From: Mesorhabditis belari
Taxonomy: Eukaryota; Nematoda; Chromadorea; Rhabditida; Rhabditidae
Length of the DNA: 64,000 nt
NCBI GenBank assembly: GCA_958450365.1
Contig: CAUEEP010000926.1
Location: forward strand, 1,101,501 to 1,165,500
Direction: 5' to 3'
Shown here: positions 13,001 to 25,100 of the stretch, piece by piece
Layout: every line of letters starts with the position of its first letter
Position numbering within the stretch: the stretch's first letter is position 1
Notes under the pieces: model-generated
What the model saw: only the letters and a program-made list of their open reading frames with translations
Database searches by the model: none
Told to the model about the DNA's origin: nothing
Program-made: the position numbers and the translations under genes

Positions 13001-16000
13001 TACCCCTTTACATCTGCTAAAATCACACCATTCCTTTTTCTTCATTTCCACTCCATCTTCTTGTCTCTTTTTTCAAATCTCTCCAATTTTCTGCTTGACT
13101 TTATTGACTTTTTCATTTTACAAGAAGTTAAGAAGAGAAAGATAGATCGAATTTGATCAAGTGAAATAAAAGAAAATGTTTGTAAAATTTTGTATTTTAA
13201 TTTAAAAGAAAAAAGTGGTCTCTAGAGATTGGGGAAAACAGAGAATCTCCTGATTTTCCGAAAAACAATTAAGACAGTTTGGTTAAGACACAGACCAAAA
13301 CACAGTTAGGTTTTTTTTTTTGAATCGTTCAGCGGATTCCCAGTGTAACAGCATAGTCAGTGATTTTTGTACACAGACGTGTACCCGCAATAGGATAGTA
13401 CTTGTTTACCTATGAATCTTCTATTGTTAAGAATCGGGATCATTTTTTTTGGTCGTTATTGTCTTGGTCGCACACATAAGTTATGAGCCATTCGGTGTTT
13501 CGGGGGAAAATGGGGGAATGGACGGCGGGTGGACGGGGGAAAAATCGATTTCCTTGAGTGTTGAAGTGTGCATTCACATTTCTTCTCCTCAAAATCCTTC
13601 TTATTCTTTTTTTTATGTGTCTGAGCGCCCATTTTGAGCTACCTCTTTTCTCACAAAAACTCGAAAATACCGGTATTTTATGAAAGATTTGAAAGAAAGA
13701 AGAAAGAAAGAAAGAAGAAGAAAGAAAGAAAAGAAGAAGAAGAGAAGAAGAAAGAAAGAAAGAAAGAGAAGAAGAAGAAAGAAAGAAGAGAAGAAAGAAA
13801 GAAAGAAGAGAAGAGAAGAAAGAAAGAAGAAAGAAAGAAGAAGAAGAAGAAGAAGAAGGGGGAGGAAAGAAAGAAAGAAAGAAAAAGAAAGAAAGAAAGA
13901 AAAGAAAGATAGTCAATGAATCAAAAAAACTAAAGATCTCAGTGAATCCGAAAACTCATAGCACTTTTAGTACAGTATATTGGAAAACCTGTAACTTTTC
14001 TATCGTAGTTCTGTTCTGTTATTAGTACTAACAGTCTGTTATTAGTTAGTACTAATTTAAGTACTAACAGTTACTAATAACAGAACAGTTACTAATAACA
14101 GAACAGTTAGTAGGCTATGCACTTAACAAAGATTTGTACTTAACCTGTTTCTATCGTATATCTGTTTGTTTATCTGTAAGACTTGAATCTAATGTTACTT
14201 TCTGGATGATCTATCGTATTCCTTAGTCTCATTGATTAAAGGAATCATATTCCTTAGTCTCATTGATCAAAGGAATCGTATTTCCTTAGTCTTAGTACAG
14301 AGTATTCTACATATAAACCAATTTTTATCAATAAAAGTAAAATAAAGCTGTTAAGTTTACGGTAGATATCGGAAAAGAGATGAGGGGATTTTCGGGGGAT
14401 TTGTGGATGGATGGATGGCCACCAGATGCCATGAGATTACTGAAAAAAGGAGAAAAAGCGAGAGTAGACACGAAATCCCCCCGGGGGGATACCCCCAACA
14501 CCCAGAAAGGAAGCACACTAGACAATCATTGCCTAGAAGGAAAGAAATGGGAAAAGTCTACTAAATCAGTGCGCTGAAATTGCTGCCTTTTGAAATACTC
14601 CTTTTACTTACCCTTTTACTTACCTTTTACTTACCCTTGAAATACTCCTTTTACTTACCCTCTTTTTTTTTCTAAAAGACAATGGAGCGCACACCTGTCT
14701 CTCTTTTTCGAATTCCCTCGCAAGGGTCAATCATTTCGAAGGATTTCTTTTTCACCTTATCCTTATCTCATTCATTTCTCATCCAATTCTCATCCAATTC
14801 TCATCCCATTTATATCCTTGATCAATGAAAGTTTTCTGTTTTTTTCAAGGCAAATTTTACACCGTTTTATTGCTTTGATAAGATTTCACTGGAAGACCGA
14901 GTGAATCATTTTATTGGAAAATGGCTTATTCATAATATAAAGTTGAAGAAATAATCATAGACAAAATCGGGGTAAACCTGGCCTGGAAAAGGAGTAGAGA
15001 GATCGTAAAAAGGGGAGAGATGAGGTGAGCGAAGAGTCACTCACTAGGTAGTCAGATCACAACCCTTCCATCCCACCAGATCTTCTATGCACTCCTTTCT
15101 GAGTTTTACGACTTACTCACTCCCCTATTTCCCCTTCAACCTTTACCATTTCCGATTTCCGCTCTATTCCCCTTTGACAGACATATTGCAAAAAGCTATA
15201 GGTCTTTTTTTTGACTCTTATTCAACTTGTTACTTTTTCTATAGTCTATGACTAGAGCTTTATTATCTAACTACTTATCTAACTAGAGCTTTATTATCTA
15301 ACTACTTATCTAACTAGAGCTTTATTATCTAACTACTAACTGGTAATTAAAGTTCAAAGCTCACTTTCACTTGTTTCACAGTCTACAGCGATAATCATTC
15401 CATTCCATTATCCATTCCATTCAAGTTTACTTTTCTATCTTACCCTATTCATTTCTAGAATAAAGAGAACATTTGTAGAACCCAATGTGTACGATTTACA
15501 GCACTTTATCCATTAAAGCTCAAATTTGCTTTTCTATCTTGCACTTCAGCTGTATACGGTACAATAAATTCTGAAGTGGCAATTTTTATCTATCCACTTG
15601 CACTTAAATTTAATGGCTACGATACGGCAACGTTTATCCATCCACTTGCACTTAAATTTAATGGCTACGATACTGTCTGCAAATCTACCGTATCCCTAGT
15701 TGTCTAAAACAAGTCTCCCAATAGTTTTTCTTTTTTTCGTCATTTGCACATCGAAAAATCAATTTTTCATGTAAATTCCCCGTTTTCCCATTACGAAATC
15801 GGCACCTCACTCGTTGATTGTTGTTTTTTTTCGCCGAATAATGTCAATCAATCATTTTCTCGAGAAATCATTCCCTTTTTCCATCACAAATCAATTTTTC
15901 CACGATTCTCTGGATTAATTTCTCAATTTTCAGACACATGATGTGGACTCTACGGGCCCAAACGATGCGCATCGGGGATGTGATTTTAGAGGGAGTGCCG

Positions 16001-18807
16001 ACACAGGATATGCTGGTGAGCTTAAAGAAATAATGGGGTAGGCTAATTTGCGCCAAATCTTTTGCACAACTCCCCATAACTTTCTTTTAAGTAAGCCAAT
16101 CTTTATGATTTTTATGTCATTTTGTAGATCTCAACAAGTGTAACAAAATGACACAAAAATCATAAAGATTGGCCGACTTCGAAGAAAGTTATGGCGAGTT
16201 GCGCAAAAGATCTAGTTGCGCAAATGACCTAGTTGCGCAAAAAATTTGGCGCAAAGTAGCCTAGCCCGAAATAATCGATATAAAATAAAATAGATATATT
16301 TCTTACCCGATTATGGTATCTGATTTAAAATAAACTTCTTTTCAAATAAATGATATTCAGTCAACCGACTGAATACCGTTCTTATAAGAAAAACGAGCGG
16401 ATTTCCGAGTGTCAACTTTCCTTTCAAAGAAAAATCTCAATGATCTCAATGAAAAATTAAAAGATTGAGAGGAAAAAAGGTTCGGAAAATCGTTTATCTC
16501 ATAGAAATCTTTACAAAAGATCTGCGAAAAGAGCTGTCAGAACATTTTAGGCATAAAACATTTGAGGAGGTCAATGAGGGAAATCGGGTGTTCGGAATTT
16601 TAAGAGCTTAGATTCTCAATATATATAAATCTCAATTCGTTCAGGTGATGATGGAAATGGATGAGACGGAGATCGAAGAGTTGGATTTGGACTCGCCGAA
16701 CTCGCATAACCTTACCCTATTGCAGCTACACAATTTGAAGGTTTGAGCTTGAATGCTAGTTTCCATTTATCGATTTGCAAATTAGAACTTGAGTATTATA
16801 AGGGTTAGCCGGAAATCTTATTGAAAAAAGCTTTACATAAAAGTGTTAGTGATTGAGTAGGTTTGTAAAGCATAACTGAAATTGAAATGAAACTTGATAC
16901 TCGGAAGCTTCTTTCGTTTTTCTATATCGTAATCTTCATAAAGGATAATGAAATTCTGATCTTAAACCTGTATTTGTTAATTTTCTTGATTTCCAGACTA
17001 TCGCCACCACCCTATTGGTCGATGGATGCGGCGATGATTTGGAGATGCTTTTGAAACATATCGTCACTGGGGGACAGGTCAGTAAAAATCTATATTATTA
17101 TATTTTCCTAAAGACTACAATCTCTGACTCTCGTGATTTTTGAGTTGGTTTCTTAGAGAGAAAAGGTGAACATGTTGATGGATCAGTGACGGGTTGACTC
17201 TGAACATTTTTTCTGCATCAACATGTGATACTTTGTGCCAATGATCAGGGATTTTATGGTTTTCGGAAAGAAAATTGCAAGTTGCAAATTAAATTTCTCA
17301 AAAGTTTTAAGGCTTTAGGGGTAGCTTTTGCTTTCAAAAAAAATCCTAAAATTATAGAACTATTAGAGATTAGAGATTGTATTAGAGATTTTTAGCTTAC
17401 CGTACCTACAGATTCATAGTTACTGTACCTATTCAGTCTACGGGAATGCTATCATCGACAGATCACTTCCAGAAAAGTTTTATTTACAGTTTGATCGTTG
17501 AGTATCTCTTCATTTAACTATGGAGTCTCAAGTACAAGTCTATGACCAGATCAGCCTAAGAATAGATTGACCGAAATCCTGGGGGCTTGTACTGAGCAAA
17601 GATGGTCAGTGTTTTAGAAGGCTTAGGATTTGGAGGTCAAGGAAAAAGAATAGAAATCCCATTCTTCCGGTGATCTTCGATCATTCTAAAGGGGGGAATG
17701 GGGCAGATGGGATGAAGAAAGGAGGGAAAAGACGGAACTCGAGAAGATCAATACACAAGGAACATGGGAAAAGGGAAAGAATGGACCTAGACAGAGGAAG
17801 AGGATCCGATGACAGCCTTCTATAAGGAGGGAATTCTATGAGAGATGTTTGTGCTGCATTAGCATCTCTCTGTCTGAACAAATCGAGACATTCGAGGGCA
17901 GGGGTGACCCTTATCTTTCTGTACACAATGTCTATCTATGTCTTTCCCTTTAAGGGGTGTCAAGAAGCAAATATAACCTCTACTAGCTGAACTTTAAACA
18001 GAACAAAAGATAAGAAAGCTTTTTAGCAAGGAAAACAAATTGGGTCTTTTGATATATCAAAGTAGATAAACCCCCCTGGCGTCTCTCTCTAGCGCAGTGA
18101 GGAGCGCGCTTGTCCAGAACCCACACGATCCGGGTTCGACTCCCCGTAGTGCCGCTCAATTTTGAATTTTGGTTTTTGATTTTAAAAGGCACAATTATAC
18201 TATGTTTAGAGACTTTAAAAGGCTTAAAAACTTAAAAACTTCTTCTTTAACCTTGATTATCCAATCATATATCCAGTTTTTAATTAGTAATCATTTTTCC
18301 CAAGCCCAATATCTGGTGTTCGTTTAGGAAACCAGACTGAATATCCCTTTTTGAGGAGGCTGAAGGGCTCTTTACCCTCTCCCTCAAACCGAAATGGGAT
18401 TAGTTGCAAAAAAAAAGGAAAATCTGAAGAGTTTCTCTTTTTGAAATAATCAGCTCTCTTTCTTTTTTCTCTCTTTTTTCAATAAAACGTAACAATTATC
18501 CCCCGAAATTCCCTATCTTTGCGAAACAGCTGAAATTGTGATTTCCCGTGCCATTCACATGCACACAATTTTTATGAGGTTTGTCTGGATAAATGGGAAA
18601 ATGGATCTATAGAAATTGTTGATCGATGATCGTTGAACGGTCAAATGTATTCGTTCAAATGGGTAGCCAAATTAAAAACTGGGAAAAGTACAGTTTAGTA
18701 TTTGTTTAAACATTTTCTAGACAAGCCACAGATCACTTAACGTAAAAAGTACTCATCCGGATACGTTATCGAGCTTATCTATTAGGTTGTTGGAAAAATT
18801 TTTTTTA

Positions 18808-18853
<46 letters not shown>

Positions 18854-18948
18854 TTTTTTTTTTTTTAAAAGAAAAAATTTTTTTTTTTTTATTTTTTTTT
18901 TTTTAAATTTTTTTTTTTTTTTAATTAAATATAAAAAAAAAAAGGAAT

Positions 18949-18991
<43 letters not shown>

Positions 18992-19021
18992 AAAAAAAAT
19001 TAAAAAAAAAAAAAAAAAAAA

Positions 19022-19053
<32 letters not shown>

Positions 19054-19127
19054 TATATTTTTTTTTTTTTTTTATTATATTAAAAAATATATAATTTTTT
19101 TTTTTTTTTTTTTTTTTTATTTATTAA

Positions 19128-19163
<36 letters not shown>

Positions 19164-22100
19164 ATAATATTATAATTATTTTTTAATAAAATAAATTTTT
19201 ATATATATTAAAAATATTTTTAATTTTTTTTTTTTATTATTTTTTTTAATTAAGTAAAAAAAAAAAAAGAAAGGAAAAAAAAAAAAAATAGTTCTAGTTG
19301 TCTCGTAAAAAGTATTCCTCCGGATTTATCTGGTTTACTCGAATCCCTCGATTCCTCAAAAAGCCAGATGTTTTTCTGAATCGTTCACAACTCATCGAAA
19401 CAGCTTGGCTCACTAATTTATGCGGAAAACAGATCGCCAATCGTAAATTATCCGATGACGGGCAATTCAAAGAGAATGAATCGATCGGCCGAACGAATGA
19501 ATGATGGAGACCAGCTGGTGAAGACAACAAAAGACAAAAAAGAGAGACTCAAATGTTGCCTTGCCTTGCCTTCTCTTCTCTTTTCTCCTCTTCTCTTTTC
19601 CTTTTTCGAATATGACCCCTGCTAATTGGGGGTGAAGAGCATTTGTTCTTTAGAGATTCATAGAAAGAATAATTTAAAATCTCTGTGCTTGTTTTTTAAA
19701 CAGTTATGTTGAACAATTAAAGAAATTCGATGATGACTAAAAGTAGCCATTGGTTAATATCAGAATTTACTTCCTGTTTTTGGCTTGGATCGGATACTGT
19801 AGCGACTATCGACTACGGTAGAGACCGACCATCGACTATTAACAAGGTTACGGTAGATAAGTCACGCTTTGAAGTGCCTATCCGATGCTCTGTCCCAACT
19901 ACCGTACATAAAGACGACTAGAGTACAGAAGTGCACAGGTTACGGTAGATAAGTCATGCTTTAAAGCTTGAAAAATGTTTACAAGCTTCGACTAACTTTT
20001 AAAAAAACTTGTCTTGATCAATCTTTGAGATATTTATAAGCTGATTTGAATTGGATTCTTCTTTCTTCATTCTGAGAGTGTTATCGGGATAAGAAGCCGT
20101 ATAAACAACAGACTAATAACGAAAGCCGTGTTTTCTAGTCCTCTTAGATTTAGATTTAGATTTAGAAACGATAAACTGGTGTCGATTTTGAAAATGATTC
20201 TAGATTCACCCTGATCGTTGATCGCTTCCCATTCACCTACATTACGGTTTATGACTATCCCCCTTCTCTATTCCAATTTGAAATCCCATTTAATGTTTTT
20301 GCTCTTTTATGGATCATTAGCTTTGTGATCGCTCGATGGATGGAAAAGGCTGAGAGAAAGCTAAAAGAGAAAGCTAAGGCTAAAAAGGGACAATAAATTC
20401 GTCCAATCACAGACAAAAGCGCTTCTATACGGATTTTCTTTCTATTCGATGATCTATCACAGCTCAGCAGCAGGGATATTCTTGTAAAGCAGACAAAGAG
20501 AAAGGCAAAATCCGACCGGGTTCAGAGACTCGACTGTAGCCAGACAGCTCATTGTCAGCACAGGGATCTTCCTATAAGCCGGAAAGCCCAGCAAGAAGCC
20601 AGTCCTAGAGCCCAGCCAGAAGCTAGTTCCAGAAACTTTATATGACTCAAAGCCTCAGCAAAGCCAAGTCCTGATCCTGAAACAACCCTGGCTTAGGTGG
20701 GATTTAGCAAAATTTCATAGAAAATTTCATAGCAAATTCCATAGCGACAAACGATAGCATTTTCCCGGTTCAAATACAATCAATACATCATCCAGGCACA
20801 TTCAATTTGTGCTCACAATCAAAAAAACAGCCAATCAGCTTAAATTCTTTTTTGTATTGATTCGGATAATTTTTCTACATTCAAAATTCTATCAACTCTT
20901 TCTTTTCGAATCTCATTTCAAATGCGAAGGGAACACTTTTCCCGTTCTTGAGAAGAAAAAAAAGAAAGAAGAAAAGAGAGAAGAGAAAATGAATTCCCTT
21001 TTTCAATTTTTTTTTGCGTGCTTCCGTGCAAAAAATTATTTCTAGATCCACCCGTCTTTCAGAGAAGAAAAAAAAGAAAAAAATCCAATTATACGGGGGG
21101 TTTCGATTATTTTCGGAACTCAATTTTTGAGGCGTTTTTTTTTCGTCGACCACAAGAGCAAAGCTCGATTTGAGAATTTCGGGATAGGAAAAGTCTCGTT
21201 TTTGACGGATTTAAGGAAGTTCGACGTAAGCACTTCATATCGGATAGGCGAGTAAATAGCGAAACTTATAGTTTAAAGTAAATAGTTTAAATCTGAAAGC
21301 TTTAGCCCAGTCTTTTAAGCTGTTAACTGAATACTTAATAACAATAAATGATTCATGTTACAAAACGATTTCTTGGGACAAAGCTAGACAAAGCTAGGAC
21401 AGGTCAAAACCTGGCATTGCTTTGGTTTGATCTGGTTTGACCTGACATACCCGGAAAAGCTTAGGCTGATCCGGGCATTAAGTATTCAGTTATCAGCTTA
21501 GGCTGATCCGGCCTGGTCTGGCTTGGTCTGAATTGATCTGCCTGAACTGACCTACCGGCCCTAGAACCCCGTCAAATCATTCCACCTAACCAATACCTAC
21601 CCAGCCTATAACAGCCACTCTACCTATCCAGCCTACCCATCTACCGTACTCATTTCCCCCTCCAAAAACCCTGTTTACATCTTCTCAAATTCCCCCATTT
21701 TATCATATGGAGGGTGGTCCCGAAACGACCAACCAGCACCCCGAAAAAAAAACCGAAGTGGCTCAAATTTCAGCATACAGATTTTCGTCAACCCCACAAA
21801 AAATGGGGAAAAGAAAGCCGGGAAATCTTTTTTTTTGCTATGTTTGTTGACAGAATGAATGAAATGGATGGATGGATATATAGAAGGGGAAACATCTCAG
21901 ATTTCTTTTTTTTGTGCATAAAAACATTGAGCTTTGGCTTGGGATTTAAAATTCTATCAGAAAAAGGAAAAAGGTGCGAACGCTTGGAGGGAGAAGAGAG
22001 AGAGAGAGAGAGAAAAAGCGGTGTGGGTGGGCTTTGTTCTGGGGTTTTTTTTGTGAACCTATGCAATTTCTGGATTCGATTTAAAAAGTGGAACAATGAT

Positions 22101-25100
22101 GTTAGATACGATTTGAAATAATGCTGCTAATTGGTACTGTAGCTTACGATGTAGCTAAAGAGTGCTACAGCTGTGCTACAGCTTACTCTTGCTGTGCACA
22201 GCTACCGCTGGCACAGCTACTCGCTGGCTACAGCTTACCTTGCTGTGCTACACACCTTGCTGTGCACAGCTTACCTTGCTGGCTAAGCTTACCTGCTGTG
22301 CACAGCTACTCTTGCTGTGCTACAGCTTACTCTTGCTGTGCTACAGCTTACTCTTGCTGTGCTACAGCTTACTCTTGCTGTGCTACAGCTTACTCTTGCT
22401 GTGCTACAGCTTACTCTTGCTGTGCTACAGCTTACTCTTGCTGTGCACAGCTTACTCTTGCTGTGCTACAGCTACTCTGCTGTGCACAGCTTACCTTGCT
22501 GTGCTAAGCTACCTGCTGTGCTACAGCTTACCTGCTGTGCTACAGCTTACTCTTGCTGGCTACAGCTTACCTTGCTGTGCTACAGCTTACTTGTGCTACA
22601 GCTACTCTTGCTGTGCTACAGCTTACTCTTGCTGTGCTACAGCTTACTCTTGCTGTGCTACAGATTACTGTAGATAGTTTAGTGCCAAATAGAAGTCAAA
22701 GAAAAGCTCATAGATTGAATATTTCTACTGTAATTTTTTTTCTAGAATCAAATACTTCTAGATTACTTCTAGATTACTTCTAGATTACTTCTAGATTACT
22801 TCTAGATTACTTCTAGATTACTCTCAAAGTCTATCTATTATCTCCCAATTTCCCCATCCCCCATCTCTTTTTTTTTCTATTCTATATTAGTGGGCATCAA
22901 TTTTTAAGTGAATTTATACGATTTTATCTTTTAAATAAGGAAATAGACAAAGAAAAGATTAAAAAAAACAAAAATCCAACAGACAAAAGCTTTATGAGAT
23001 TCCCAAAAACACTTTTTTAAGGGTTTAACACGCTCAAGAAACTATAACTAGCTATTAAAAACTAAAAACTATAACTAGCTATCAAATGAATACTTTCCTA
23101 CTTTCCAAATATCATTCCAACAATTTCAGGTGGTCATTGAGTCGGACAGTCAACCATTGTGCCGTCAATTTCTTCTCTCGTTGACGAATCTCTTGCCGCT
23201 TGGGTGCGCGAAAATGTGTGGATGGAGTGACGTGTATCAGCATCGATTCATGTGAGTTTAAAGAAAATATAAAATAAATGAGAAACTTGAATCCGAAAAA
23301 GCTCAGGGCTTTTCATCTTTACCTCATCAAAGCCCTGAAACAAAGCCATAAGACAGACAAAGCCATTCATTTCTCACTTCTAGTTTTTATCTCAAAATCT
23401 AAATTTTATTTTATTTTATTTTATTTGCTTTGCCTTTGCAAAGGAAAATTCATATTTGCGTTTAAAAGAAACTTGAAAAATTGCGCTAAAAAGGCAAATA
23501 TTGGATTGGATTGGATTGGATTGGATTGGATTGGATTGGATTGGATTGGATTGGATTGGATTGGATTTCATTGGATTTCTTTGGATAGTTAATGGATGAA
23601 TTTGATGGGACAATTCATTTTTTTGGTTTTTGGTCATCTTTTCTTTTCAATTGAAAGCTAAGAGAAAAGAAAAAGAGAAAAAAAAAATAAAATGAAAGTC
23701 GAACTCTTCGAAAGAGGGGATGGTTGAGGGGCTCTCTCTTGTGTAAATACACTTACACATCGCACACATACATAGCCTCCTACTTTTTGCAATTCTTTCA
23801 TTTTATGCTTGTTTCGCTTGTGAGATTTAAAGAGTACTTAGGGTGAGTTAAATAGGAAAATTGGAGTGCTGAAAGAAGAAATAGACAGTATGAAACTTGA
23901 TAGAACTGCAGTTTTGGTAGTCAGTGTTCACTCAACACCTTTTCTAAAACTATCGTCACCTTGTTAGCTTTATCGAATCTGTCTACTTTCGGTAAAGCAT
24001 TAGTCAATGAAATCTAAAACGACGCTAAACCAATGTCTATTTCCTAAAGCTAAAAACTAGTCGTAATAAAGTAAAGAAATAGCAAATCAATAGCAAAGAA
24101 TAGAGAGGGAATTGAACCCTCGATCTTCTGCTCTTCTTCTGCTCTTCTTCTTCTTCTCTCCACGCAGATACCACTGAGCTATCAACGCTTTACACAAGTT
24201 CCTTTTTGCTCTAGCTCTAGCTATAAGCATATAGATTTTATTGGCCGTCAGTTTTATTATATAGCTTTGATCAAAGGAGTCCGGGCGTAAAGAAGAAGAA
24301 AAATAAAGACATTAAAAGTTGTGGGGTGCTCGAAACGACATCGTTTTCACTCTTCCTCTTTATTTCTCCCAAAGAAATCATCCCGACGGGCAATATCGTA
24401 AATGGCTTTTCTTTTAAGTTTTTTTTAATGATTTTGAATCTTCTTGGGGGGCTCAACTACTCAAGATACACCATCTGGTGAGAGATTACGCAGATCGAGG
24501 ATTAGGGTCCACCACGAAGGGATTCCGATATGATTGACTTCTAAAAATAAGATTTGAAACGATAAGCAGACTATGAAACTTGATAGAATTGTAGTTTTGG
24601 TAGGCAGTGTTCACTCAACGCCTTTTCTAAAACTATCGTCACCTTGTTAGCTTTATCGAATCTGTTTACTTTTGGTATCAGCCTTAGACTAAAAGTAGGC
24701 TTGGATACAAACGAGTATGATAGTTTTTGAAAGAGGACATGACTTAGAGTTGACTGGAACACAGATAGTTAACTAGTTTAGAAACTAGAGCACAGATAGT
24801 TAACTAGTTTAGAAACTAGAACACCGATAGTTAACTAGTTTAGAAACTAGAACACAGATAGTTAACTAGTTTAGAAACTAGAACACCGATAGTTAACTAG
24901 ACAGATAGTAAACTAGTTTCATAATTTCTATTTATCATTGTAAATATCGCGAGAACATCTGCATCTTTTCAAAACATTCTGGAAACTTTCTATATGTCTT
25001 TCTATATGTCTAATATCTAGGACTAACAAAAATAAGTAAATCTACGATGCATAGTGGTGGAAAGGATGTAGGGGATTGGAGATGGTGGAGACGGTGTGCA

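Larger units (their letters stand above)
4429..15933 (+). other. 11.5 kb folliculin intron, repeat-rich
   Basis: Very long intron for a compact nematode genome. It holds no recognisable protein domain; the ORFs within are simple-sequence reading frames. Contents: diverged copies of a TTTTTAGCTACAGTACAAGA segment (5340-5375, 5637-5672), a 16-bp repeat (6513-6565), hairpins and many tandem repeats listed separately. At least one small coding exon probably hides here, because the flanking exons end phase 0 and begin with one leftover base. The 5680-6500, 8000-9200, 9900-10680, 10800-12150 and 14660-15240 stretches contain nothing I recognise. Confidence 0.75.
17078..23129 (+). other. 6.1 kb folliculin intron
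   Basis: Holds a tRNA-like sequence, an A/T homopolymer block, and 21-bp and 11-bp minisatellites (separate entries). 19300-22100 has weak short ORFs with simple composition and runs of GCC/TGG-rich words but no domain I recognise. Confidence 0.7.

Noticed and set aside
13440..13919. 158-aa Ser/Phe/Leu ORF and Lys/Glu/Arg ORFs
   Set aside because: Produced by the polypurine tract on either strand; no start context, splice signals or domain.
22121..22783. Long Cys/Leu/Tyr-rich ORFs of 76-171 aa
   Set aside because: They are the 21-bp minisatellite read in three frames; the period is a multiple of three, so frames stay open. They lie in a folliculin intron.
23497..23590. Possible interstitial telomere repeat
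   Set aside because: The unit is TTGGA, not the nematode TTAGGC, and lies within a gene.
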